From Voacanga thouarsii (taxonomy: Eukaryota; Streptophyta; Magnoliopsida; Gentianales; Apocynaceae), in assembly GCA_026120185.1 (NCBI GenBank), contig JANUWF010002200.1, positions 3,470,001 to 3,534,000 of the forward strand: DNA of 64,000 nt. Direction: 5' to 3'. Below are positions 32,758-44,950 of this stretch, one piece after another. A program made the translations under genes and the position numbers. How positions within the stretch are numbered: position 1 is the first letter of the stretch; each line of letters opens with the position of its first letter. The notes beneath the pieces were generated by a model. The model had not been told where the DNA came from and did no database searches. It was given only the letters and a program-made list of their open reading frames with translations.

Positions 32758-34080
32758 ATGAGGAGATTATCATTTTCAGGACCAAGTAGAACTCTAAATG
32801 AAAATACCAGCGTAGAAACTTCCCTTTTAGGAAGAATTAGACAATCTAGATAAAATAGACAAGTTCAGTTAGAAGAAATTATAGATGTAAATAGAGATGT
32901 AGAAATTTATAAAAATCATGATATAGATTTATTAAATCCTAGAAGATTATACCAAGTAGGTTGGTTACAATCTCATACAGGTTTATTTAGATCAAATAGA
33001 AAAGAACCTCTGTCAGTAACTACTGAACCTAGCATATTAAAATTGGTCACAACTAAAAGTCTTAAAAATTTAACAAATACATTATATGCATTTAGGATTA
33101 ATAATAGTAGGAATTAAGGATTAGCAAGATCAGGCTTAGGAACTAAAGTCTTATTAATAATATTAGATAAAAGATGGAAAGATGTTAAAAAAGCATTAAT
33201 TGCAACAATAGAAGTAGACATGAATGAAAATAGAGGAATTTTTTATTGTAGTCCAAATTTTTTAATAACTTTAGAAGATTTTGCGAAAAATATAGAAATA
33301 GGCATTCAAACTAAGGGTTATGAAGAATTTAGTGGTGAAAATTTAATTATAAGTTTAGGATTTATAGGAAGATTAACCAATGGTTCTAGAACAAAATATA
33401 AAATAGAAATAAAACCTATCATAGATGCTATGGCTAGTAAAGGAATTCAACTAATAAAACCAGTAAAAGTTAATCCAGAAATTCTAGCAGGAGAAGAATG
33501 GAATCTTAGCAAATTCTTAGAATTAGATACTCCTTTAGTACCTAGAGATGGTGTAATATATCAAAATAATAGAAAAGAAACTAGTGTCAGATTTTTAAAT
33601 TATTCTAATACAAATATAAGAACAGAAGAAGATGAAGATAGAGAATCTATAAGACAAGGAATAGAAAATGTATGCATAGAAATTATGAAAACTGAAAATA
33701 AAATAATGTACCCTAAAGAATTAGGTTTAGAATTAACAGAACAGGATTTAATGAGATTAGAAATAGAATTAGAACAAAATGGACAAATAGATGATACTGA
33801 ATATTTATATTATGATTTGGATAGAAATATAAGAGTAAAAACTGAACAATACATTGGAAATATAGAAGAAAATAATACATGTGTAGAATATATTGATACT
33901 GCTTCTCCCTCTACTGCCTCTAGTAATCCTTATCATCCCCCACAGCCTGTAGTACCACAACAAGTTGTAAGACATTATAGTCCAAGAAATTTACCTAAAA
34001 TGACATACAGTGATTATAGAGAAATGCAAACAGAAACAGCACCCAAGAGAAAAAGACAACCTTTAGAAAATAATAGATAA
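32758..34080 (+). pseudogene. Pararetrovirus movement protein (V1)
   Basis: The frame starts MRRLSFSGPSRT and runs 440 codons to 34080, with two in-frame stops (near 32851 and 33115). The 286-codon part from 33220 is open. It contains the 30K-superfamily movement protein core (GIFYCSPNFLITLEDFAKN, then LIISLGFIGRLTNG). Caulimovirid movement proteins build plasmodesmal tubules for cell-to-cell spread. At 32851 the tandem copies at 44152-44442 and 45951-46241 retain a sense codon. Confidence 0.75.
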
Positions 34081-34105
34081 TAAGAAATTAATAGATAATA
34101 GTAGA

Positions 34106-35575
34106 ATGCTAAATTTAGCAGCTCATGACCCACAATTATGGAAAGGAGTAATAGATACTTGGAAATATCTAGTAGTACAACATTATATTCAACAAAACTT
34201 TGATCATACAGCAGAAGAAATGTATAGTTATTTAGAAACCTTTTTAGGAGAAATAGTTAGAGCAGCTTGGGAAAAATATAAAGAAAAATTTCCATTAGAA
34301 TTAGCAAATGATTTAGCCTTAGGACCCAATCCACATAATTTTACAAATAAAATCCAATTAATTTTAACAGCTCAAAGTCCTAATTATGGGAGCAGAATTC
34401 AACAAGAAGAAGCCATTAGAAAACTAGAACAACTATCTATAAAAGATTGGAAATCTATTAAACCTTTTTTACAAGATTACTATTATTACACTACCTTAGC
34501 AGGATGTTTTTATGAAGAATCAATTTTAGAAAAATTATTCTTAAAATTACCAGGACCTTTAGGAGAAGAAATATATAAAAGTTATAAATCTTATGATTGA
34601 AATGTGGCACATATAAAAAATATAGCTACCTATATAAAATTTATAGTTATGAAGTAAGTAGAAAAATGTACATTCATACAAATACAGAAACAACTAAAAG
34701 GAGAGTATAGTTTTTGTAAAAATATTTATACTCCTCAGCATTATGGGCAACAAAATTCTAGAAAAAGCTTTAGACAACCTGAGATGAAATATTATAAGAA
34801 AAAATATTACCTTAGAAAGTCTTCAGCTAGAAAACCTTATCTAAACAAAGATAGGCATGTAAGAAAATTTAGTAAGAATAGAACTTAAAAAAATAAATTA
34901 CAGTGTTATAGTTGTGGTCAGCCTAATCGTCTAGCAAGAGACTGTCCTGGAAAAAATAATCTATATAATAAGCAAACTGCATTAGTAGAATGTGTAAACG
35001 AAGATATTATTGGTGTAGATGAATATATGTCAGACTCAAAAAGTGTATATAGCATAATCTTTGTTGAGGATATAGACTCTTAGCAACCTGAGTCCGAGGA
35101 GGAAATCGAAGATTTAGATTTTGTAGAAGAAATAACTAGTACTCGGTCACCGAAAAATCAATCGTCTTATTTATCTCATTTAGATAATGTAACAGATACC
35201 CTTCAAGAATTAGTCATTGTAAATTGTGAACATGAATGGATACATAGAAAATGATCTAATAGTAAACTTTGTTATTTATGTGAAAGATATCCCTCTTTAG
35301 CACTTAGATGGCAATGTAGTAATTGTTTGCAAGAAGCTTGTAAATTTTGTCTAGAAAAACAAAATATAGAATTAAAACTAATAGATAAAGGAAAACAAAA
35401 ACAAAGAAAGGATCCTGTAGAGCATCATTTAGAACGAAGAATTAAGATAATAGAACAAAAGATAGACCAACTAGAAGATCATGTATATAAAATAAATATT
35501 GAACAGGTTCAGATAATTGAAAATAGCTATACTCCTAATATAGAAATTTTAGACAGAAAAAAAAGTAAAAAAACC
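34106..35575 (+). pseudogene. Pararetrovirus coat protein region (V1)
   Basis: The first 164 codons (34106-34600) are open, followed by several in-frame stops. It contains a CCHC nucleic-acid-binding knuckle (CYSCGQPNRLARDC, ~34905) and, further on, a second Cys-rich cluster (C-x2-C...C-x2-C...C-x2-C, ~35270-35350), then an acidic and coiled region. Caulimovirid coat proteins carry such a knuckle next to basic residues. Copy V3 (40119-41190) keeps this part open. Confidence 0.72.
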
Positions 35576-35732
35576 AATAGGATAGATATTCTTGTTTTAA
35601 TCAAAATAGGAAATATAGAGATAGAAGTAACAACCTTAATTGATACGGGTTGTAGTAATTCAGTTCTTAATACTACTATAATACCTGAAAAATATCATAC
35701 AATTGCTAGTACTATAGCAATACTATCTGGGT
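35576..35732 (+). pseudogene. Pararetrovirus aspartic protease, truncated (V1)
   Basis: It carries the catalytic D-T-G (LIDTGCSNS, 35642-35650), then stops where the sequence switches into the reversed copy V2 at ~35733. The retropepsin would be released from the pol polyprotein. Complete-length copies are at 41205-41520 and 43152-43517. Confidence 0.75.
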
Positions 35733-36101
35733 GCCCTTTTGGAACTTGAGTCGGTTGAAGAAGCTATAGTCTAGTGGATGGAAAACTTGGTAGAAAATCT
35801 AAGGAATGTGAATAGTGAATAGTGTTTTAATGGTGGAAGTTGATAGTGGGAAAAGTAGGAAACTATATATATGTATATGAAAACCTTTTTACAAACGTAA
35901 GTTTTTATATCTATAGGAGCAAATAGGTACTTAGTGGAGGAAATAGTAACACTTGTAGTGGAACTTCTAGGAGCTAGACAAACTATTGTAGTTGCTATAT
36001 ATATATGCACTATATAAATTTTCTATATATCTATCTATATATAAAATTTTTATAGATTTATTTATCACAGGAACAATATAGCTATATCCAAAAGGGTTAA
36101 A

Positions 36102-36350
36102 TTAGATACTAAATTTTATTTCAAAATACCTTTGCCAGATTAAGTTTATTTTAGCTTGATTAATATATATATAATAAGACCATGGACGATACCTTCTAGT
36201 TTGACGAAGGTCAAATTCTATAATATCAAGATATGCATAACACTGTTCAATAGTTTCTAAGGAATCTACGGTTCGTTTAAAGTAATGATAGCTACTAGGA
36301 GTAATTAATTCTTGTAAAGCGTAATAGTAACAGGTTGATTCAGATACCAT
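36102..36350 (-). CDS. Pararetrovirus leader ORF (V2), 82 aa
   Basis: This open frame begins MVSESTCYYYALQELITPSS and lies between the promoter and the primer-binding site. The V1 copy has the same frame but with a lost start codon and a later stop. Its conservation could reflect a coding role or simply recent common origin. No family recognised. Confidence 0.4.
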   Translation of the reverse strand: MVSESTCYYYALQELITPSSYHYFKRTVDSLETIEQCYAYLDIIEFDLRQTRRYRPWSYYIYINQAKINLIWQRYFEIKFSI

Positions 36351-36750
36351 AAGGAATAACTAAGGAATAAGAAAAAGAGTTTGAAAGTCCTACCAAATAA
36401 TAGTTCGTTCATTTATTCTTTCATTCACCAGGATGGCTCACGCCTCTTCCCCTGAAATGCCTTTAACGCCTCTCCACTGGCTTCACGGCTATACGGGTAC
36501 TTTGGCTCTTTTGCCGACGGCTACTAAGAATATATAGTGATGAACTGTTTAGAAGTGCTATTTTACTCTTTTACTTATCCTTAGCTATTAAAAAGTTAGA
36601 AACTAAACATTGCTACAAGAGAGTTTTATTTGCAAAGGGGTATTGTATTACGAAAACTGATGAGGTTTGCTCACCAGATGGTACTTACAAGAAATATGAA
36701 AATAGCAAATTCTAGTATGTGCATCGTGCTCCACATCTCAGAGACTTAAG

Positions 36751-36760
36751 CCTTTTATAA
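36751..36760 (-). promoter_or_regulatory. Viral pregenomic promoter TATA box (V2)
   Basis: It is the complement of ttataaaagg with the same flanks as in V1. It drives transcription leftward, towards V1. Confidence 0.55.
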
Positions 36761-37129
36761 TGAAAATTTCCTATTACTCTAGTTCCTAGGTGTATAGCAC
36801 ATATTCGTAGGCTTAACAAAAAGTGAAGTTTTAAGTGTAGGCATAACAGAGAGTGGGTTTTTAGGTGTAGACTTAACAGAAAATGGAAGTAAGCTACTTT
36901 TTGCATAAGTGGCAGTCTTGGGAAGTGATCTTTAATCTTGCTGCATTTCGCCTTTAGATTCGCTTCCACGTATCTCAATTCCAGATCCTTCTTCTTCTTC
37001 TTATAACTTCTTTTCATAAAGAAAAAGATAATATTGCCAAATATCTGGATATTTTGTCCTGGTTTCAAATTCTATTTCCGCCAAAAAATATTGATGTTGT
37101 ACATATATTTTTTTAATCTTATTTTCCGC

Positions 37130-38560
37130 AAAAAGATGGAAACTCTGGCCTCACTTCATGATTTTGTCATGTTTAAAAGCAAGACTTTTTAGTCTCCAGT
37201 GTCTCAGTTGTCTTGCAATGCTTTTAGAGTAAATTTTACGTCTGATAAATTCAGATTCTGCATTAATTGGTAACCTTCGTGTTGAAGTGACCCATATACG
37301 ATGGATTGAAGGGATGATTTCTAGACCGTCCCATTCTGACGGAGCTGAGCAAATTTCAACTTTTACAATAGGTCCTGCTAATTCAAATTTTTTCAAGATT
37401 GCAAGAGTCAGCTGTCTTCCAATAATATCTGTTTGTTCTGGAGTTGTAAAGATAACCTGGTTGAGGCATCCATAATCCAGCAGTGTCTATAGTGTGACTG
37501 AGAACACTTCTCCATTTACTAAGTTTAATTCAAAATTTCTAAAGTATGCTAAATTAATATTAGTTGTTAATATTAAATATTCTAATTGACAACCACAAGT
37601 GATAAAATCAAAAGTATATGCTGCAAAATCAGGTTGACAAATTTGACAAGTGTCAGGGTTACATTCTTTTGTAGGATGTTTGCAATATACAGGATGTAAG
37701 GTTAGGTGAGGATCTGTACAAGTTCTAAGCCATTCTTGTAAAAGAGAAAATTTTTCTAAAAACTTATCTTGGATTTTTTCAGTAATCAGTTTTATAATAG
37801 TATCCGAAAATTTTGTCAAGAGTTGTTGTGCTTTAAAAAACATTCTAGGGATCAAAAATTCAAAAGGTCTATCTATTTCTGGATTTTCTGGCATAAAAAC
37901 AACTTCTGGTTCTTGATTCTGAAAATCTTCCAGCTTAGCTGTCATTCGCACAATTTCTTCATTTTGAGAAGAAATTATACCAGTATACAACTTATGCTGT
38001 TGTCGCAATGAATGAATTAATTCTTTTTGAGAATTAATATCTTCATTGTAGGATCGGCACTTATCATTTAATAATTTAAAATTTCTACTTAAAGCTTCGC
38101 AATGATTGCAAAATTTTATTTTCTATATATTTGTGTCTACTGGAGAATTACTTGTGCTAGGTATATTAGTTAATTGGGGAAAAACTTGTGGGGAAGAATT
38201 TTGTAATTTTGTTCTACAATCTGGTTCAATAAAGAAATTTAAACCAATTCTACTTCTAGTAAATTCTAATGCTTCATGAAGATTTCTAAAACTTTTGTAC
38301 AAGGGTTTGTTAAAATTTTCAACACATGCCATAACAGAAGTCCATTGTGAGTAAACACCTGGTTGGTGACCCTGTGTTACTACATAATGTGAATAACTCT
38401 GTCTTGGCAGATTACTAAAATAAAATGCTAAGGCTTGTAAACTTTTAATCTTTTGGCTTGCATTTTGTGCATTCTAAAGATTATCTAAAAATACTTGGTG
38501 AATCTCTTCTAATTTACCTTCTACTGGAGTTCTAAAATGGAGATTTGTTTCCTTTGGGAT
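37130..38560 (-). pseudogene. Endogenous pararetrovirus viroplasmin/transactivator-like gene (V2)
   Basis: It is homologous to 28630-30060. Open pieces are at 38123-38332 (domain end, ACVENFNKPLYKSFRNLHEA) and 37487-38008 (Cys-rich cluster). A stop at the join (37487) and further changes break it. Confidence 0.7.
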
Positions 38561-38599
38561 ACTTGGTGAGCCCCCATTGGCCAATCTTTATAGTATTTT

Positions 38600-39770
38600 T
38601 GCTGAAATCCATCTGTAAAGCCATATAATATTTGTTAGTAATCTTGACAAATGATCTGCAATTTTATTCTCATTTCCTTTAATATGTTCAAAATTAATTT
38701 TATATCCATCATTAGTAATTCTATCTAAGAAATTTAACCATCTTCTTTGAGAACTACGTTTTTCATTTTTCTTATTAATAAATTTTACTATTACTTCACA
38801 ATTAGTTCTAAGTGTAAATTCTTGTTTATTTAGAATAAATAATCTAAAATTGTCTAAAGCACAACAAATTGCTAATAATTCTGCATCGATACTGCTAATA
38901 TTTCCTTTTTCTCTATATTTACCACTACTATATCTGCAAATTTGTCCTTCTAATTTATTACTATATTTATGGGGTTTGGATTAAATGGCTTCCCATCCGT
39001 TATCACATCCATCTATTTCTATAATTAAATAATCACTATCTAATGGTAACCTTAAATCTGGTAAATTTTTTACTTTTTCTTTAATTTGTTTTACTAATTG
39101 TATATCTTCTTTATTGAAATATTTTTGTCCTTTATGACTTGTTTTGCTATATAATGGTCCTATGATTTTACGTAAGTCTTGAATAAATGGTCTTGCATAA
39201 TTTAATATTCCTAAAAACTGTTGTAATTGTTTTGTGTCTTCTATTTTATCAGGAAAATCTAATACTTTTGTACTTATATGGGGTTGTAATTTTATTTTAC
39301 CTTGGCCTATTTCTGTCCCTAAGAATTCTATATTTTTCTTAAATAATTGAGCTTTCTTGCTACTAATTACAATACCATGTTTTAAGAATTCAGACAAAAC
39401 AATTTTTAGATGACTAATATGTTCATTTTTATTTTTAAAAAAAACTAAAATATCATCGATGTATTCTAAAACAAACCGATTATATTTATTAAAAATTGTG
39501 TCCATTTTCCTTTGAAAAACTGCAGGTGCATTTTTTAATCCAAAAGGCATAACTAACCATTCAAAATGTCCCAAATGACAGGTAAAAAGAAGTCCATGCT
39601 ATACTATTTGGGTGCATTCTAATTTGCCAGAATCCTGATTTACAATCAAACTTACTAAATATGTAGCATCCTTGAATTCTATTTATCAGTTGTTCTTTAT
39701 CTGGGATATTATAAGTATCTTCTAATGTATTATCGTTTAATCTTTTATAATTGATGACCATCTTACTTTT
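38600..39770 (-). pseudogene. Endogenous pararetrovirus RT/RNase H (V2)
   Basis: The best preserved RT in the window: the 197-codon frame 38981-39574 includes the intact YIDD motif (39452-39463). A frameshift separates it from the upstream palm block (39561-39761), and RNase H (38600-38980) is also frame-shifted. Confidence 0.85.
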
Positions 39771-40080
39771 TCCTCTAACAATTTCACTATGTTTTCTAAC
39801 AATAAAGGGAGCACTTATCTGGGACTACTACTATTTCTAATTACATCTAATTTTGATAAGTCTCTTATATGCATTTCAAACTCTCTAATTTCCTCGTTAC
39901 TAGCATTAATTTTAGTTGTAGTAATATGTAAATTTGGATTTAGAATTTCCAGTTTACAATATAATTTATCTTTCTGCCAATGTTTTGTAGGATTTTCTCC
40001 AATTATTTCTTCTTTTTCTAATTTACTAAGTATGTTGTCTATATCATAAATCCCTGTATCTAAAAGATTATATAATTTTT

Positions 40081-40150
40081 CTAAAATTGATTCTTCATAA
40101 AAATATCCTGCTAAGCATAGCAGGATGTTTTTATGAAGAATCAATTTTAG
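40081..40150. repeat. Near-perfect inverted repeat at the V2/V3 junction
   Basis: Arms 40081-40112 and 40119-40150 are 31/32 complementary with a 6-nt loop. It arises because V2 (minus) and V3 (plus) both end in the same coat-protein segment. Confidence 0.9.
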
Positions 40151-41190
40151 AAAAAGTATTCTTAAAATTACCAGAACCTTTAGGAGAAGAAATTTATAAA
40201 AGTTATAAATCTTATGATTGGAATGTGGCACATATAAAAAATATAGCTACCTGTATAAAATTTATAGTTATGAAGTTAGTAGAAAAATGTACATTCATAC
40301 AAATACAGAAACAACTAAAAGGATAGTATAGTTTTTGTAAAAATATTTATACTCCTCAGCATTATGGGCAACAAAATTCTAGAAAAAGTTTTAGACAACC
40401 TAAGATGAAATATTATAAGAAAAAATATTACCTTAGAAAGTCTTCAGTTAGAAAACCTTATCCAAACAAAGATAGGCATGTAAGAAAATTTAGTAAGAAT
40501 AGAACTTATAAAAATAAATTACAGTGTTATAGTTGTGGTCAGCCTAATCATCTAGCAAGAGACTATCTTAGAAAAAATAATCTATATAATAAGCAAACTG
40601 CATTAGTAGAATGTGTAAACGAATATATTATTGGTGTAGATGAATATATGTCAGACTCAGAAAGTGCATATAGCATAATCTCTGTTGAGGATATAGACTC
40701 TCAGCAACCTGAGTTCAAGGAGGAAATCGAAGATTTAGATTTTGTAGAAGAAATAACTAGTACTCGGTCACCAAAAAATCAATCGTCTTATTTATCTCAT
40801 TTAAATAATGTAACAGATACCCTTCAAGAATTAGTCCTTATAAATTGTGAACATGAATGGATAGATAGAAAAGGATCTGATAGTAAACTTTGTTATTTAT
40901 GTGAAAGATATCCCTCTTTAGCACTTAGATGGCAATGTAGTAATTGTTTGCAAGAAGACTGTAAATTTTGTCTAGAAAAACAAAATATAGAATTAAAACT
41001 AATAGATAAAGGAAAACAAAAACAAAGAGAGGATCCTGTAGAGCATCATTTAGAACGAAGAATTAGGATAATAGAACAAAAGATAGACCAACTAGAAGAT
41101 CATGTATATAAAATAAATATTGAACAGGTTAAGATAATTGAAAATAGCTATACTCCTAATATAGAAATTTTAGACGAAAAAAAAAAGTAA
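40119..41190 (+). pseudogene. Pararetrovirus coat protein C-terminal part (V3)
   Basis: The frame 40405-41190 (261 codons) is open and carries the CCHC knuckle (CYSCGQPNHLARD, with the last Cys changed to Tyr), a long acidic stretch, a Cys-rich cluster (CYLCERYPSLALRWQCSNC) and a Lys/Glu-rich coiled segment. The N-terminal half of the gene is absent. Confidence 0.7.
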
Positions 41191-41199
41191 TAAAACCAA

Positions 41200-41782
41200 T
41201 AGGATAGATATTATTGTTTTAATCAAAATAGGAAATATAGAGATAGAAGTAACAGCCTTAATTGATACGGGTTGTAGTAATTCAGTTCTTAATACTACTA
41301 TAATATCTGAAAAATATCATACAAGTACTATAGCTGAAGCAGTTCAGATGGATGGGAAACTATATAGGTATACGAAATCAGTAAAAAATGTAGTTTTTCA
41401 TTTTAAAATTTCTTCAACTTATTATACAGAACTTTACTATGTTTCTGAGATTTATCTTAGACCTACTCAGTATAATTTAATTATAGGTTTAGATTTTATA
41501 CTCTAATATTATCATGGTTTAGTTTTGACCCGTAATGGTCTTCATTTTTTCAAAAGTAGCACTTTACCTTATAATACTCTAGAGTGCGCTGAGAAGCATA
41601 GTGGCCCCTATCACCCAGCTAAAACTCGTGTAGAGATAGAAACTCCAGAGCTTGATAAAATTGAAAATTGTAAATGTTCTCTTTTTGGTAACTATAAACA
41701 GAATAAAGTAGATCAATTATTAGACACAGATCACCGTGAATTTTTGGAACAAATAGATTCCCAAATAGATTGGTTAGATTAG
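41200..41782 (+). pseudogene. Pararetrovirus protease and pol linker (V3)
   Basis: The D-T-G protease region (~41264) is interrupted by a small deletion and a stop at ~41504. The linker frame 41525-41782 remains open with a Cys pair (NCKCSLFGNY). Confidence 0.65.
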
Positions 41783-43151
41783 GATATACAAATTAATTAT
41801 TTACATTTAGAAAAATTATATAATCTTTTAGAAACAGGGATTTATGATATAGACAACATACTTAGTAAATTAGAAAAAGAAGAAATAATTGGAGAAAATC
41901 CTACAAAACATTGGTAGAAAGATAAATTGTATTGTAAACTAGAAATTTTAAATCCAAATTTACAAATTACTACAGCTAAAATTGATGCTAGTAATGAGGA
42001 AATTAAAGAGTTTGAAATGCATATAAGAGACTTATCAAAATGAGATGTAATTAGAAATAGTAGTAGTCCCCATAGAAGTGCTGCCTTTGTTGTTAGAAAA
42101 CATAGTGAAATTGTTAGAGGAAAAAGTAGGATGGTCATCAATTATAAAAGATTTAACGATAATACATTAGAAGATAGTTATAATATCCTAGATAAAGAAC
42201 AACTGATAAATAGAATTCAAGGATGCTATATATTTAGTAAGTTTGATTGTAAATCAGGATTCTGGCAAATTAGAATGCACCCATATAGTATAGCATGGAC
42301 TGCTTTTACCTGTCCTTTGAGACATTTTGAATGGTTAGTTATGCCTTTTGGATTAAAAAATGCACCTGCAGTTTTTCAAAGGAAAATGGACATAATTTTT
42401 AATAAATATAATTGGTTTGTTTTAGTATAAATCAATGATATTTTGGTTTTTTCTAAAAATAAAAATGAACATATTAGTCATCTAAAATTTGTTTTGTCTG
42501 AATTCTTAAAACACGGTATTGTAATTAGTAGCAAGAAAGCTCAATTATTTAAGAAAAATATAGAATTCTTAGGGACAGAAATAGGCCAATGTAAAATAAA
42601 ATTACAACCCCATATAAGTACAAAAGTATTAGATTTTCCTGATAAAATAAAGACACAAAACAATTACAACAATTTTTAGGAATATTAAATTATGCAAGAC
42701 CATTTATTCAAGACTTAAGTAAAATCATAGGACCATTATATAGCAAAACAAGTCATAAATGACAAAAATATTTCAATAAAGAAGACATACAATTAGTAAA
42801 ACAAATTAAAGAAAAAGTAAAAAATTTACCAAATTTAAGGTTACCATTAGATAGTGATTATTTAATTTTAGAAACAGATGGATGTGATAAGGGGTGGGGA
42901 GCCATTTTAAAATCCAAACCCCATAAATATAGTAATAAATTAGAAGGACAAATTTGCATATATAGTAGTGGTAAATATAGAGAAAAAAGAAATATTATCA
43001 GTATCAATGCATAATTATTAGCAATTTGTTATGCTTTAGACAATTTTAGATTATTTATTCTAAATAAACAAGAATTTACACTTAGAAATGATTGTGAAGC
43101 AATAGTAAAATTTATTAATAAGAAAAATGAAAAACGTAGTTCTCAAAGAAG
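41783..43151 (+). pseudogene. Pararetrovirus RT/RNase H (V3)
   Basis: RT blocks are at 42131-42430 and 42443-42679. The catalytic motif is destroyed: the Tyr codon is a stop (42428-42430) and the first Asp is Asn. RNase H continues to 43151, where the sequence jumps back to protease. Confidence 0.8.
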
Positions 43152-43517
43152 ATGGTTAAATTTCTTGTTTTAATCAAAATAGGAAATATAGAGATAGAAG
43201 TACCAGCCTTAATTGATACGGGTTGTAGTAATTCAGTTCTTAATACTACTATAATACTTGAAAAATATCATACAATTGCTAGTACTATAGCTGAAGTAGC
43301 TCAGATGGATGGGAAACTATATAGGTATACGAAATCAGTAAAAAATGTAGTTTTTCATTTTAAAATTTCTTCAACTTCTTATATAGAACCTTACTATGTT
43401 CCTGAGATTTATCTTAGACCTGCTAAGTATAATTTAATTATAGGCTCAGATTTTATACTCCAATATTATCATGGTTTAGTTTTGACCCGTAATGGTCTTC
43501 ATTTTTTTCAAAAGTAG
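43152..43517 (+). pseudogene. Pararetrovirus aspartic protease fragment, unit 1
   Basis: A 121-codon open frame with D-T-G (ALIDTGCSNSVLNTT) and the downstream retropepsin-like YNLIIGSDFIL block. It is fused at its 5' end to the RNase H sequence and lacks the rest of pol. It recurs at 44951-45316. Confidence 0.7.
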
Positions 43518-43576
43518 TACTTTACCTTATAATACTCCAAAGTGCGCTAAGAAGCATAGTGGCCCCTATCACCCAC

Positions 43577-44053
43577 CTAAAACTCGTGTAGAGATAGAAA
43601 CTCCAGAGCCTGATAAAATTGAAAATTGTAAATGTTCTCTTTTTGGTAACTGTAAATAGAATAAAGTAGATCAATTATTAGACACAGATCACCGTGACTA
43701 GATTCTTCTATTAATGGTTCTAGGGTTTTTACTCTTCGTATTATAATATTATTTTGTTCCTTAATATATTCTAAATTTTCTACTAATTGTTCGAATATCT
43801 TATTTTTGTCTTTAACATGTTTTACTATAATGTCCCAAATATTAGAAATTTTCTTTTCTTGAGCTTCTAATTTTTCTCCAAAACTAATTACTAAATTAAT
43901 AAGATTATTAAATTGTTGATTCTCACCATGTAAATTATGTAAATATTGTGAAGAGAAATAACAAGTATGCCTATGTTTATTACTATAAACTATGTTTTTT
44001 GTTTTTTCTATAAGTTCAAGATTTAAATATTTTGTTCGTCTAATATCTGTCAT
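43577..44053 (-). pseudogene. Pararetrovirus ORF 2 fragment, unit 1 (reversed)
   Basis: A 158-codon frame whose first ~120 codons match ORF 2 (31917-32384). Its last third reads the reverse of the protease linker, so it is an accidental fusion created by the rearrangement. Confidence 0.65.
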
Positions 44054-44151
44054 ATACTAGGCCGAATTTAATATTTCTAATCGTTTTATTAACAAGTTAT
44101 TTTCTACAGTGAGATTAAAGATTCTATTATTGAGCTGGAAAAATTGAAGAA

Positions 44152-44442
44152 TCAAGATTCTACTGTTCTAGGTTCAGTAGTTACTGACAGAGGTTCTTCT
44201 CTACTTGATCTAAATAAACCTGCATGAGATTGTAACCAACCTACTTGGTATAATCTTCTAGGATTTAATAAATCTATATCATGATTTCTATAAATTTCTA
44301 CATCTCTATTTACATCTATAATTTCTTCTAACTGAACTTGTCTATTTTCTCTAGATTGTCTAATTCTTCCTAAAAGGGAAGTTTCTACGCTGGTATTTTC
44401 ATTTAGAGTTCTACTTGATCCTGAAAATGATAATCTCCTCAT
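44152..44442 (-). pseudogene. Movement protein N-terminal fragment, unit 1 (reversed)
   Basis: A 96-codon frame matching the start of the movement protein gene (32758 onwards), without the stop that interrupts V1. The 30K core is absent. Confidence 0.65.
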
Positions 44443-44950
44443 ATTTTTTCACTACTTATTTTTTCTAAAGATAAATATCCAAATTTATAAGTTATTTATT
44501 TTTTCTGTTTTCTTTCTACAGGAATTTTACTAAATTTATCTGTTAACTTATCTATAAAGGACAAAAATATTTCAATAAAGAAGACATACAATTAGTAAAA
44601 CAAATTAAAGAAAAAGTAAAGAATTTACCAGATTTAAGGTTACCATTAGATAGTGATTATTTAATTTTAGAAACAGATGGATGTGATAAGGGATGGGGAG
44701 CCATTTTAAAATCCAAACCCCATAAATATAGTAATAAATTAGAAGAACAAATTTGTAGATATAGTAGTGGTAAATATAGAGAAAAAGGAAATATTAGCAG
44801 TATCGATGCATAATTATTAACAATTTGTTATGCTTTAGACAGTTTTAGATTATTTATTCTAAATAAACAAGAATTTACACTTAGAACTGATTGTGAAGCA
44901 ATAGTAAAATTTATTAATAAGAAAAATGAAAAACGTAGTTCTCAAAGAAG

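Larger units (their letters stand above)
35733..40112 (-). mobile_element. Endogenous pararetrovirus copy V2, inverted relative to V1
   Basis: Read on the minus strand this runs from coat-protein/protease-linker (40112) through RT, RNase H, viroplasmin and the promoter region. It ends at 35733 within ~20 bp of where the primer-binding site would lie. It mirrors 27442-31465, giving inverted arms of about 4 kb separated by ~4.3 kb. Confidence 0.85.
43152..44950. repeat. 1,799-bp tandem duplication, unit 1 (viral mosaic)
   Basis: The unit contains protease (+, 43152-43517), ORF 2 reversed (43697-44053), an ORF 1 piece, movement protein N-terminus reversed (44152-44442), ORF 3 reversed, and RT/RNase H (+, ~44560-44950). 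Every open frame in it recurs exactly 1,799 bp downstream. Confidence 0.9.

Noticed and set aside
43577..44053. 158-codon ORF repeated in both tandem units as a novel protein
   Set aside because: Its C-terminal third is the reverse strand of the protease linker, so it is a rearrangement fusion.
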